Shown here: piece after piece, positions 56,414 to 64,000 of the stretch
How the letters are laid out: each line of letters opens with the position of its first letter
Position numbering within the stretch: position 1 is the stretch's first letter
Program-made: the position numbers and the translations under genes
The notes under the pieces: model-generated
The model's database searches: none
What the model was told of the DNA's origin: nothing
The model's input: the letters and a program-made list of their open reading frames with translations, nothing else
Assembly: GCA_016124495.1 (NCBI GenBank)
Contig: WGNP01000004.1
Span: 62,001-126,000, forward strand
Direction: 5' to 3'
DNA from: Hyphomonas sp.
Lineage (GTDB): Bacteria > Pseudomonadota > Alphaproteobacteria > Caulobacterales > Hyphomonadaceae
Length of the DNA: 64,000 nucleotides

Positions 56414-56515
56414 GTGCGCGCCACTGCCTGCCAATTCCGGCGATGTAAGGGCAGGCCAGCGGCTTTGCAGGCACCGGGCCGGAGACGTCTATGTCACGGC
56501 CGGGTGAATGCGGCC

Positions 56516-58369
56516 TCAGAGCGCGATAACGCCCGGTGCAAGCGGCTCGGCATAAAGGGCCTGCACAAGATTTGCGCGGCGGGAAATGACGAGGCGCTGG
56601 TTCACATAGCCCTTGTCGGTGATCTCGCCTGCATCGATGCTGGGGGCTTCCGTCATCACCATCAGGCGCTTGATGCGGCGCGACGAGCCCTGTTCGGACG
56701 CGTTGAAGGCGGCAGCCTTGCGCGTCAGGTCGCCGACGAGCGCGGCGAAGCCTCTCGCCGGATCGCCGGCCGCCCTGACGTATTGTTCGGCGGCGGCGGG
56801 AGAGGGCCAGACGAGGGCAGTGGCAAAATCCTTGTCCTGGCCGCAGATCACGGCGTCAAAGATCAGCGGCGAGCAGGCGGCGACGAAATCCGGGCGCAGC
56901 GTGCCGACCGAGACCCAGGTGCCGGAGGAGAGCTTGAAGTCTTCCCCGACGCGGCCGTCGAAGATCAGGCCCTTGTTCGGGTCGGTCTCGTCTACGAACT
57001 TCACCGCGTCGCCGAGGCAGTAGAAGCCTTCCTCGTCGAACACTTCGGCGTTCTTTTTCGGGTCATTGTGATAGCCCTGCATGACCGTGGGGCCCTTGAC
57101 GCGGACTTCCAGCTTCTCGCCGTTCGGCACCAGTTTGAGGGTCGTGCCCGGCAGCGGCAGGCCGATCAGGCCGACGCGTTCGACTTCCCAGTGAACCACG
57201 GTAATGCCCTGTGTTTCGGTGGCCCCGTACATGGTGACGATGGGAATGCGGCGGCCGGTGGCCTTGATCGAGAGGGCCTGCAGGCGGTCATAGAGATCGT
57301 CCGAGAGCGTTGCGCCGCCATAGCCGATCGAGCGCATGTTCCTAAAGAAGGCCTTCAGCAGCGTCTCGTCCTGCTCCATTGCCTCTGCGAGCATGGAGAG
57401 GGCGATCGGGGCTGTTCCGAACACGGACGGGCTGGCTTCGCGGATATTGCGGATGGTTTCGTGGAAGAGCGCGGGCGTAGGCTTGCCGCCATCAATCCAG
57501 AAGGTGGATCCATTCCAGAGCGCGCCGTTGAAGTTCACGTTGGAGCCGGAGATGTGGTTCCAGGGCAGCCAGTCGAGGAAGCTGTCGACACGGGCGGGAT
57601 CATGCTCGGGGTCGCGGCCGGTATCCTTCAGGCCTTCCTGGCCGCCGATCATCGAGCACATGGCGCCCTGCGTCGTCGGCACCGGTTTCGGCATGCCGGT
57701 CGAGCCGGAGGTGAAGAGGTATTTCGCGATCGAGGCATCGTTCAGCTTCGCCATGGCGGCGGTGACGGCGGGCGTGGGTGCAGCGGCGCAGAGCGCGTCG
57801 TACGAGATCACCGCATTGTCGCCCTCGGGGGCGGCGCTGACGATCCTGAAGGCGCCGGCGGGGAGCGCGGCGAGGGCCTTCCGGAAGGGCGCGAGTTGTT
57901 CGGCGAACACGACGGCAGGCTTCACCGCGTTGAAGCAGTGCTTCAGCTTGTCGAAGTCTGCCGACATCGTGGAATAGGGGACCGAGATGGGGGCCGCCGG
58001 GGCGCCGATCTTCTGCGCGGCAAGGATGACCATCGCGGCGCGGATTGAATTGCCCGAGAGGAGCATGACCGGGGCATCCGGGCCGGCGCCCAGATCGAGG
58101 AAAGCCTGTGCGAGGCTGTCGGTGATGGTCTTCGCTTCGCCGTAAGTCAGCGTCACCCATTCATCCGTCTTCGGATCACGCTCCCGCAGGAAGGGACGGT
58201 CCGGGTGTTGTGCGGCGCGATCGTCGAGGCAATGCGGCACTGTCTTCGGGCGCTCGCCGGGCGATTGGTTGGCGCAGATGTAGATCGCGCCGTCCTTGCG
58301 CGTCATCGAGACGTCGGGCGTCTTCTGCGGCAGGGGGCGGAATGCGGGCAGGGTTTGTCCCTCGGCCAT
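56516..58369 (-). CDS. Feruloyl-CoA synthase-like AMP-dependent ligase
   Basis: A 617-residue acyl-CoA synthetase of the ANL superfamily. The AMP-binding core is YLFTSGSTGMPKPVPTTQ, and GYGGATLSDDLYDRL and TMYGATETQGIT follow. The C-terminal segment has CLGDAVKFVDETDPNKGL and RVGEDFKLSSGTWVSVG, and the ending VNQRLVISRR is typical of feruloyl-CoA synthase. It should activate a hydroxycinnamate-type or other aromatic acid; the exact acid is unknown. AGGAGA precedes the ATG. Confidence 0.85.
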   Translation of the reverse strand: MAEGQTLPAFRPLPQKTPDVSMTRKDGAIYICANQSPGERPKTVPHCLDDRAAQHPDRPFLRERDPKTDEWVTLTYGEAKTITDSLAQAFLDLGAGPDAPVMLLSGNSIRAAMVILAAQKIGAPAAPISVPYSTMSADFDKLKHCFNAVKPAVVFAEQLAPFRKALAALPAGAFRIVSAAPEGDNAVISYDALCAAAPTPAVTAAMAKLNDASIAKYLFTSGSTGMPKPVPTTQGAMCSMIGGQEGLKDTGRDPEHDPARVDSFLDWLPWNHISGSNVNFNGALWNGSTFWIDGGKPTPALFHETIRNIREASPSVFGTAPIALSMLAEAMEQDETLLKAFFRNMRSIGYGGATLSDDLYDRLQALSIKATGRRIPIVTMYGATETQGITVVHWEVERVGLIGLPLPGTTLKLVPNGEKLEVRVKGPTVMQGYHNDPKKNAEVFDEEGFYCLGDAVKFVDETDPNKGLIFDGRVGEDFKLSSGTWVSVGTLRPDFVAACSPLIFDAVICGQDKDFATALVWPSPAAAEQYVRAAGDPARGFAALVGDLTRKAAAFNASEQGSSRRIKRLMVMTEAPSIDAGEITDKGYVNQRLVISRRANLVQALYAEPLAPGVIAL

Positions 58370-58467
58370 GATGTGTCTCCTCCGGTGTCGATGCTGGTTT
58401 TGTTGCCAGACGAATAGTGCCTGCAGGATGCCATGCAACCGGTGACGCGGGGAGAGGCTTCCGGCTG

Positions 58468-59808
58468 TCAGGCCTGCGCTTTCACGGCGTCCGCGACGAG
58501 GGCGAGCGCGCGCTGCATGAGTTCCGCGTCGAGCGCTTCGGCCATCACGCGGATCAGCGGCTCGGTGCCGGATTTGCGCACGACCATCCGTCCTCGGCTT
58601 CCGAGCAGGGCGTCCGCTTCGGCGAGCGCGGCCCTGACCCTGTCGGATTCGACAGGGTTGGCGCCGGTGTAGCGGATGTTGACGAGTTTCTGCGGGGCAG
58701 GTTCAAACACGCGCAGCAGGCTGGAGGCTTTCCCGCCGCGCGCGGCGAGCACGGCCAGAACCTGCAGGCCGGCGAGCAGGCCGTCGCCGGTGGTCGAGAC
58801 ATCCGACAGGATGATGTGGCCGGATTGTTCGCCGCCGAGATTGTAGCCGTGCTGGCGCATGTGCTCGCCGACATAGCGGTCGCCGACCTTGGTGCGCGCG
58901 AGTGAGAGGCCGGAGGATTTCAGGTATTCATCAAGGCCCATGTTGGACATGACCGTGGCGACCATGCCGCCGCCTTTCAGGCGCTGTGTGCGATGCATCT
59001 CGGACGCGATCAGCGCCATCACCTGGTCGCCGTCGGCTTCCTCGCCGGTTTCGTCCACGACGATCAGGCGGTCCGCATCGCCGTCGAGGGCGATGCCGAT
59101 GTCCGCGCCGGTCTCCAGCACGGCGGCTTTCAACGCGCCGGTCGCGGTGGAGCCGACGCCCGCATTGATGTTTACGCCGTCCGGCTCGGCGCCGATAAGC
59201 GTCAACTGTGCGCCGAGGCGGCGCAGCGCTTCCGGCGCGGTTTCGAAGCCGGCGCCGTGGGCGCAGTCGAGTACAACTTTCAGGCGCGAGAAATCCTGGC
59301 CCTTGCCGATCGTTTCGAGGCAGCGGCCGATATAGCGCCGGCCCGCGCCCGCCATGCTGGTGGGTTCGGCAATAGCGGCAGGCGGGGCATAGTCGCCGCC
59401 GAAGGCGGCGGCCATCGCCGCCTCGAGCGATTCCTCGACATTATCCGTGAACTTCACGCCTTCGGGACTGAAAAGTTTCAGGCCGTTGTCTTCATACTTG
59501 TTGTGGCTGGCCGAGACCATGAAGCCGAGCGCTGCGCCGGTCTCGCGCGTGATCAGCGCGACGGCGGGCGTGGGGACGACGCCGAGACGGACGGGTTTGA
59601 CGCCCATCGAGGTGAGCCCCGCAATCAGGGCAGCTTCGATCATCTCACCGGAGCGGCGGGTGTCGCGGCCGATGACCACTTCTCGGCCGCCTTCCGGGGC
59701 GAAGGTGCGCGCGGCAGCGATGGCGAGGCGCAGCGCAGTCTCGGCCGTCATAGGGGCCTTGTTGATCCGACCACGGATCCCGTCTGTGCCGAAGTATTGC
59801 CGCGCCAT
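58468..59808 (-). CDS. glmM: Phosphoglucosamine mutase
   Basis: GlmM (446 residues) converts glucosamine 6-phosphate to glucosamine 1-phosphate for UDP-GlcNAc. It begins RQYFGTDGIRGRIN and has the phosphorylated Ser in VSASHNKYEDNG. The metal loop is LDGDADRLI, the sugar site is GGEQSGHI, and the phosphate-binding loop is RKSGTEPLIRVM. The start at 59808 gives the family N terminus. It closes a minus-strand run with cysQ, FKBP and ilvA. Confidence 0.97.
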   Translation of the reverse strand: MARQYFGTDGIRGRINKAPMTAETALRLAIAAARTFAPEGGREVVIGRDTRRSGEMIEAALIAGLTSMGVKPVRLGVVPTPAVALITRETGAALGFMVSASHNKYEDNGLKLFSPEGVKFTDNVEESLEAAMAAAFGGDYAPPAAIAEPTSMAGAGRRYIGRCLETIGKGQDFSRLKVVLDCAHGAGFETAPEALRRLGAQLTLIGAEPDGVNINAGVGSTATGALKAAVLETGADIGIALDGDADRLIVVDETGEEADGDQVMALIASEMHRTQRLKGGGMVATVMSNMGLDEYLKSSGLSLARTKVGDRYVGEHMRQHGYNLGGEQSGHIILSDVSTTGDGLLAGLQVLAVLAARGGKASSLLRVFEPAPQKLVNIRYTGANPVESDRVRAALAEADALLGSRGRMVVRKSGTEPLIRVMAEALDAELMQRALALVADAVKAQA

Positions 59809-59825
59809 GCTGAACTCCTGCGCCG

Positions 59826-60614
59826 TCAGAGCGGCGTCACATCTCCGTACACGATAAAGTCCGGATTGTCGTACCCGCGGTCCCGCTTGCCATAGAGAAG
59901 AGGCGCGTGGTCGAGGGTCAGGACGCGGCCTCCGGCCGCTTCCACGACAGCCTGCCCGGCGGCGGTGTCCCATTCCATCGTGCGGCCGAGGCGGGGATAA
60001 ACGTCCGCTTCACCGGCGGCGACGAGGCAGAACTTGAGAGCCGAGCCAGCGCCCGCGATTTCCTTTACCCGGTACCTGGCCAGCCAGGTGTCGGTTTCCG
60101 GCGAGCGGTGAGACTTGGAGGCGACCGCAGTGAGGCCGTCCCTGGGTGCCGGGCGGATGCGCAGGGGGTTGCGCTGTTGCGGCACGGGGCCGTCCGGCGC
60201 GGCCTTGGACTGCCAGGCATGAGATGGGCTTTCAGCGACGAACAGGCGGTGGAGCGCCGGCGCATAAACAACGCCCATCACCGGGCGGCCGTGCTCGATG
60301 ATCGCAATGTTGACCGTGAACTCGCCGTTCTTCGCCACGAACTCCTTCGTGCCGTCGAGCGGATCAACGAGCGCGAAGCGGCTGCCGTGTTCGGGGACGT
60401 TGCCGCCGGCCACCGCTTCTTCAGCGATTACCTGAAGGTCCGGCTCGGCCTCGGAGAGCCCCTTCAGGATGATCGCTTCAGCGAGGCCGTCCGCCTCCGT
60501 CAGCAGCGACGCATCAAGCTTCGTCTCGACCAAGAAATCGGTGCGGTAGACGCGCATGATTTCCTTGCCAGCGGCAAGGGCAATGCTGGCAATTGTTTCG
60601 GCGGAGACGGCCAT
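59826..60614 (-). CDS. cysQ: CysQ, 3'(2'),5'-bisphosphate nucleotidase
   Basis: A 262-residue inositol monophosphatase-fold enzyme that hydrolyses PAP and PAPS, recycling sulphation by-products. The lithium-sensitive motifs are DPLDGTKEF and MEWDTAAGQAVVEAAGG, with VIAEEAVAGG before them. It starts four bases after the FKBP stop, so cotranscription is likely. The assignment over other IMPases is from the DPLDGTKEF motif. Confidence 0.93.
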   Translation of the reverse strand: MAVSAETIASIALAAGKEIMRVYRTDFLVETKLDASLLTEADGLAEAIILKGLSEAEPDLQVIAEEAVAGGNVPEHGSRFALVDPLDGTKEFVAKNGEFTVNIAIIEHGRPVMGVVYAPALHRLFVAESPSHAWQSKAAPDGPVPQQRNPLRIRPAPRDGLTAVASKSHRSPETDTWLARYRVKEIAGAGSALKFCLVAAGEADVYPRLGRTMEWDTAAGQAVVEAAGGRVLTLDHAPLLYGKRDRGYDNPDFIVYGDVTPL

Positions 60615-60618
60615 CTGG

Positions 60619-61539
60619 TTACTGCATCACGCTGATCAGCTCGACTTCGAACTGGAGGGGCGCGTTGGGCGGGATCGGGCCGCCGGGCGTGCCTTCGGCG
60701 CCGTAGGCAAGGTTCGCAGGTATGTAGACCATCCAGCGATCGCCCGGCTTCATGAGGGCGAGGGCTTCGACCCAGCCTTCAATCAGGCCGTTCGACGGAA
60801 AGGCTTCCGGCTCGCCGCGCTCATACGAGCTGTCGAACAGGGCGCCGGTCTCCGCGAGGCGGCCTTCATAATGGACGAGTACGAATTGTCCGTTCACGGG
60901 CGGTGCGCCGGCGGCATCGCCGCTGGAGAGGACGGCGTATTGCAGGCCGGATTCGGTTTTCACCACTTCCGGGGCGTCCGGGTTCCAGGGGAAGTATTTC
61001 TGCCAGGCGGCGGCGTCTGCGACTTTCGGCACCTCGATGCCGAGCAGCTGGACGAGGAAGACAAGGTCGTCGCCCGCCTTGATCACATCGCCGCGCGGCT
61101 GGTCGCCGTAAGCGAGGGCGCTCGGGATGTAGAAGAGGTATTCGTCGCCTTCCGACATTTCCTGCAGGCCCATGGTCCAGCCGGGAATAACCTGGTTTAG
61201 GCGGAAGCTGGCGGGCTCGCCCCGGTCGAGCGAGGAGTCGAATTTCTCACCGGTGGCGAGGCGGCCTTCATAGTGGACGCTGACGCGGTCGGTCGCGGCC
61301 GGTTTCCTGCCGCCGTCCGGGCCTTCCTTCAGCACGATGTACTGCAGGCCCATCGGACCGTTTTTTACATCCTGACCCGCCGGGTTCCAGGGCAGGTGGT
61401 CCTTGAAGGCAGGAGGCATGGTGTCATCCGTGAAGGGCGGTGGAGGAAGGACGCCGTCAGCGGGCGCGGTGATCGGGTTTGGCGAGCAGGCCGTCAGGGT
61501 CAGGGCAGCCAGAGCGGGGATAAGCAGTGTACGGAGCAT
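60619..61539 (-). CDS. Lipoprotein with two FKBP-type peptidyl-prolyl isomerase domains
   Basis: A 306-residue lipoprotein (LTLTACSPN). It has two FKBP domains in tandem, about 65-165 and 190-305, each with the family's VHYEGRL and FDSS segments (first domain: VSVHYEGRLATGEKFDSSL; second: LVHYEGRLAETGALFDSSY). The first domain ends in ALAYGDQPRG and the second in LAYGAEGTPGGPIPPNAPLQFEVELI. It should assist folding of envelope proteins in the periplasm. Two domains in one lipoprotein are less common than one. Confidence 0.9.
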   Translation of the reverse strand: MLRTLLIPALAALTLTACSPNPITAPADGVLPPPPFTDDTMPPAFKDHLPWNPAGQDVKNGPMGLQYIVLKEGPDGGRKPAATDRVSVHYEGRLATGEKFDSSLDRGEPASFRLNQVIPGWTMGLQEMSEGDEYLFYIPSALAYGDQPRGDVIKAGDDLVFLVQLLGIEVPKVADAAAWQKYFPWNPDAPEVVKTESGLQYAVLSSGDAAGAPPVNGQFVLVHYEGRLAETGALFDSSYERGEPEAFPSNGLIEGWVEALALMKPGDRWMVYIPANLAYGAEGTPGGPIPPNAPLQFEVELISVMQ

Positions 61540-61563
61540 GTGAGCTTGTCTCTCTTCGGGGGA

Positions 61564-62790
61564 TCAGATCGCGCGCGGCGGGTATCCCGCCTGGGCAAGG
61601 GCATCGATGACTTCCTGCGTATGCTGGCTGTCGCGGGTTTCCATCAGGATGTCGAATTCGGCGCCTTTCGCCGGCACGTCGAGCGCGATCCGGTTGTGGG
61701 CGACTTCCATGATGTTGGCGCCGTTGTCGCCGATGATCTTGGAGACAAGCGCGAGCAGGCCCGGCCGGTCGTCGCCGACGATGCGGATGCGGGCGAGGCG
61801 GTTCTCGCGGACCAGCGCCCGCGTGAGCACCGAAGCCAGGAGGCGCGTGTCGATATTGCCGCCGCAGAGGACAAGGCCGACCTTGCGGCCATAGAAGCGT
61901 GTCGGGTGCGCAAGCAGGGCCGCGAGGCCGGCAGCGCCGGCGCCTTCGGCAATCGTCTTCTCGACTTCGGCGAAGAGCGTGATCGCGCGCTCGAGGTGCT
62001 CCTCTTCGACGAGGAGAATGTCGTCCAGCAGCTGCTCGGCGATGCGGCGCGTCAGCTTGCCGACTTCCTTGACCGCGATGCCTTCGGCAATCGTGGCGCC
62101 GCCCATCTTGGGCGTCTTGCCGCGCAGGGCTGCGTGCATGCAAGGGTACATGGCGGCTTCGACGCCGATGATCTTGATGTCCGGCCTCAGCGCCTTGGCC
62201 GCGACCGCGATGCCCGAGATCAGTCCGCCGCCGCCGATCGGTACGACCAGGGTGTCCAGGTCCGGCTGATCGGCCAGCATTTCGAGCGCGATGGTGCCCT
62301 GGCCGGCGATGATGTCGAGGTCATCAAACGGATGGATGAAGACCAGGCCTTCCTTCTCGCCGAGCTTGAGGGCGTAGTCTTTCGCCTCGTCGAACATCAG
62401 GCCTTCGAGGATGACCCGGGCGCCGTGGTCGCGGGTATGCTCGACCTTGTTGAAGGGCGTGGTCTCGGCCATCACGATGGTCGCGGGAATACCGAGGCGG
62501 CGGGCATGGTAGGCGACGCCCTGCGCATGGTTCCCAGCCGAGGCGGCGATCACGCCGCGGCGTTTTTCGTCGTCGGTCAGCTTGGACAGCTTGTTAAGCG
62601 CGCCGCGTTCCTTGAAAGCCGCCGTATACTGGCGGTTCTCGAACTTGATCCAGACATCCGCGCCGGTAATCGCCGACAGGGTCCGCGAATGCGCCAGCTC
62701 CGTCCGCTCGATGTTTCCTTCGAGGACTTTGGCGGCCGCCTGCACATCGGCAAGCGTCACAAGGGGGGCTGGCGGAAAGGTATCGGGCAT
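61564..62790 (-). CDS. ilvA: Threonine ammonia-lyase with C-terminal ACT domain
   Basis: A 408-residue PLP enzyme. The PLP Lys is in AAFKERGALNKLSK. ASAGNHAQGVAYHA and the phosphate loop PIGGGGLISGIAVAAKAL follow. A single C-terminal ACT-type domain (about 325-405, IRIVGDDRPGLLALVSKI) marks the shorter IlvA/TdcB-like form rather than the two-ACT long form. It deaminates threonine to 2-oxobutanoate for isoleucine synthesis or catabolism. It leads the minus-strand run with the FKBP lipoprotein. Confidence 0.93.
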   Translation of the reverse strand: MPDTFPPAPLVTLADVQAAAKVLEGNIERTELAHSRTLSAITGADVWIKFENRQYTAAFKERGALNKLSKLTDDEKRRGVIAASAGNHAQGVAYHARRLGIPATIVMAETTPFNKVEHTRDHGARVILEGLMFDEAKDYALKLGEKEGLVFIHPFDDLDIIAGQGTIALEMLADQPDLDTLVVPIGGGGLISGIAVAAKALRPDIKIIGVEAAMYPCMHAALRGKTPKMGGATIAEGIAVKEVGKLTRRIAEQLLDDILLVEEEHLERAITLFAEVEKTIAEGAGAAGLAALLAHPTRFYGRKVGLVLCGGNIDTRLLASVLTRALVRENRLARIRIVGDDRPGLLALVSKIIGDNGANIMEVAHNRIALDVPAKGAEFDILMETRDSQHTQEVIDALAQAGYPPRAI

Positions 62791-62838
62791 GGGGCGGTTC
62801 CGGGGGGGTAAAGCGGGCGAACCCTATGCGGGGAGGCC

Positions 62839-64000
62839 TTAACTTACAAGCAATCCCGCTGTGCCCGGGGCCGGGTCATGCTCGGCGACCCAGTGGCCGG
62901 GGCCAATGGGGACGAGCTGGGCCTGGTACTGGTCGGCTTCAGGGTTATCGATGACCTTGGATTTGAGGAACCGCAGCGCCGCCCGGCTGTCGAGGGGGCT
63001 AGGCAGGTCGCCGGTCAGCTTCAGCTTTTCGCGCGCCCGCTCGCTTCTGGGGTCCGCGTTTGGCACGGCGGCGATCAGGGCCTTGGTGTAGGGATGTCGG
63101 GCATCGGTATAGATCGTGCTGCGCCCGGCCAGTTCGACGACGCGGCCAAGATACAGCACCATCACGCGGTGGCTGATCTGACGGACCACCGCGAGGTCAT
63201 GGCTGATAAAGATCATCGCGAGGCCGAACTCCTTCTGGAGTTCGATCAGCAGGTCCACGACCTGGGCCTGGACTGAAACATCGAGCGCCGAGACGGCCTC
63301 GTCGCAGATCACGAGTTTCGGCTGCAGGATCATCGCGCGGGCAATGCCGACGCGCTGGTTCTGGCCGCCGGAAAGCTCGTGGGGATAGCGGTTGATCAGG
63401 TTCGGATCGAGCCCGACGCGGGGCAGGATCTCGCGTACCCTGGCCTCGCGCTGCAGTTTGTTGAGGGCAGGTTCGTGCACCTGCAGGGGTTCGGCGATCG
63501 AGGCACCGATGGTCATGCGCGGGTCGAGGCTGGCGAGAGGGTCCTGGAAGACGATCTGCAGGTTGTCGCGCAGGGCGTTCATTTCGCGGGCGCCGGCCTT
63601 CGAGATGTCCTTGCCGAGCCAGGCCACAGTGCCAGCGGTCGGCGGAATAAGGCGCAGCACGCCGCGCGCGAGGGTGGACTTGCCGCAGCCGGATTCGCCT
63701 ACGACGCCGAGGGTCTCGCCGGGGCGCAGGTCGAAGCTGACGCCGTTGACGGCTTTCAGCGGCTTGGTCTTGCCCAGCAGGCCGCCCTTCACCTGGATCG
63801 GGAAGTGGACCTTCATGTCATCCACCTTCAGCACCGGGGCAATGTCCGGGGAGGGGGGAGGGGAAAGCGGCGGGCGGCCCGGCGGGTCGGGCAGGTCGAT
63901 GCGCGGCACGGCGGCGAGCAGCATCCTGGTGTAGGGATGTTGCGGGGCGTAAAAAATGTCGTCCACCGCGCCCTGCTCAACGATCTCGCCGTGACGCATA
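62839..64000 (-). CDS. Peptide-type ABC transporter ATP-binding protein, fused double domain (3' part)
   Basis: The frame is open to the right edge, so the 5' part is missing. The visible part starts in the end of one ATPase domain (GEIVEQGAVDDIFYAPQHPYT, the oligopeptide-ABC C-terminal segment). A complete second domain follows: Walker A VGESGCGKSTL, Q-loop IVFQDPLASLDP, signature HELSGGQNQR, Walker B LVICDEAVSALD, and H-loop FISHDLAVV. It resembles the fused GsiA/YejF type (two ATPases in one chain) of dipeptide or oligopeptide importers. No permease gene is visible. The ATG at 63999 is an internal Met. Confidence 0.92.
   Translation of the reverse strand, partial: MRHGEIVEQGAVDDIFYAPQHPYTRMLLAAVPRIDLPDPPGRPPLSPPPSPDIAPVLKVDDMKVHFPIQVKGGLLGKTKPLKAVNGVSFDLRPGETLGVVGESGCGKSTLARGVLRLIPPTAGTVAWLGKDISKAGAREMNALRDNLQIVFQDPLASLDPRMTIGASIAEPLQVHEPALNKLQREARVREILPRVGLDPNLINRYPHELSGGQNQRVGIARAMILQPKLVICDEAVSALDVSVQAQVVDLLIELQKEFGLAMIFISHDLAVVRQISHRVMVLYLGRVVELAGRSTIYTDARHPYTKALIAAVPNADPRSERAREKLKLTGDLPSPLDSRAALRFLKSKVIDNPEADQYQAQLVPIGPGHWVAEHDPAPGTAGLLVS

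Noticed and set aside
55628-58048. An 806-residue open frame opposite the esterase and the acyl-CoA ligase
   Set aside because: Both genes on the minus strand have full-length family matches; the plus frame has none.

Overview
The window is high-GC bacterial chromosome (GC roughly in the mid-60s by eye). It looks like an aerobic, free-living alphaproteobacterium, most likely of the Hyphomonadales/Caulobacterales side (Hyphomonas-like). The evidence is gene content and order: DUF3137-ybgC-tolQRAB-pal-cpoB-tilS-ftsH, a purH-heparinase-rpe-rsmB-htpX run, GapR (DUF2312), a COQ4 protein, an SDHAF4-type DUF1674 protein, a one-cysteine L36, and a large TonB-dependent receptor with Sphingomonas/Caulobacter-like plug motifs. 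The genus is inference; no rRNA or tRNA gene lies in the window. I see no IS element, prophage, CRISPR array or conjugative gene, so this is mostly core chromosome with some accessory metabolism.

Layout. 1-6.4 kb: the 5' part of tsaD, a nuclease, lepA, a chagasin-like inhibitor next to a Rieske oxygenase, a fasciclin lipoprotein and a SOUL protein. 6.4-8.5 kb: ruvCAB with start/stop overlaps. 8.5-8.9 kb: a decayed GFA-type gene. 9-11.5 kb: COQ4, DUF983 and DUF3137 genes. 11.5-20.6 kb: the envelope-constriction block (ybgC, Tol-Pal, cpoB) running into tilS and ftsH. 21.5-28.4 kb (minus): purH, heparinase II/III-like, rpe, a glycine-zipper lipoprotein, rsmB and htpX. 28.5-37.9 kb: small lipoproteins, three SDR oxidoreductases, a DMT exporter, an MGMT-fold protein, gapR, an alpha/beta hydrolase, a TPR protein, a HAD hydrolase and rpmJ. 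38-44.9 kb: lytic transglycosylase, saccharopine-dehydrogenase-like protein, MFS permease, a lone MotA-like gene and a YgjP-type metallopeptidase. 45-49.4 kb: a large unknown lipoprotein, a YmdB-like phosphodiesterase, yebC-like and rpiB. 49.5-58.4 kb: class III CoA-transferase, SelO, TonB-dependent receptor, HSL-type esterase and a feruloyl-CoA-synthase-like ligase. 58.4-64 kb (minus): glmM, cysQ, a double-FKBP lipoprotein, ilvA and the 3' part of a fused peptide-type ABC ATPase.

How the genes work together. The 11.5-20.6 kb block builds the trans-envelope Tol-Pal machine, which is driven by TolQR and finishes outer-membrane constriction, and ends in tRNA-Ile lysidine formation and membrane proteolysis. 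A second quality-control protease (HtpX), an M48-like peptidase and a chagasin-like inhibitor lie elsewhere. The 49-58 kb genes suggest uptake of a ligand, hydrolysis and CoA activation of carboxylic acids; this is inference from neighbourhood only.

The least expected signals are these: a GFA-family frame interrupted only by two TGA codons, both at apparent tryptophan positions; a strong hairpin directly against the start codon of an unknown lipoprotein; two divergent genes sharing one CATG as start codons; a TolA with an unusual cysteine-bounded insert; a short-tailed SelO; and an MGMT-fold protein whose active-site cysteine motif is replaced. I did not find a convincing wholly new multigene system.
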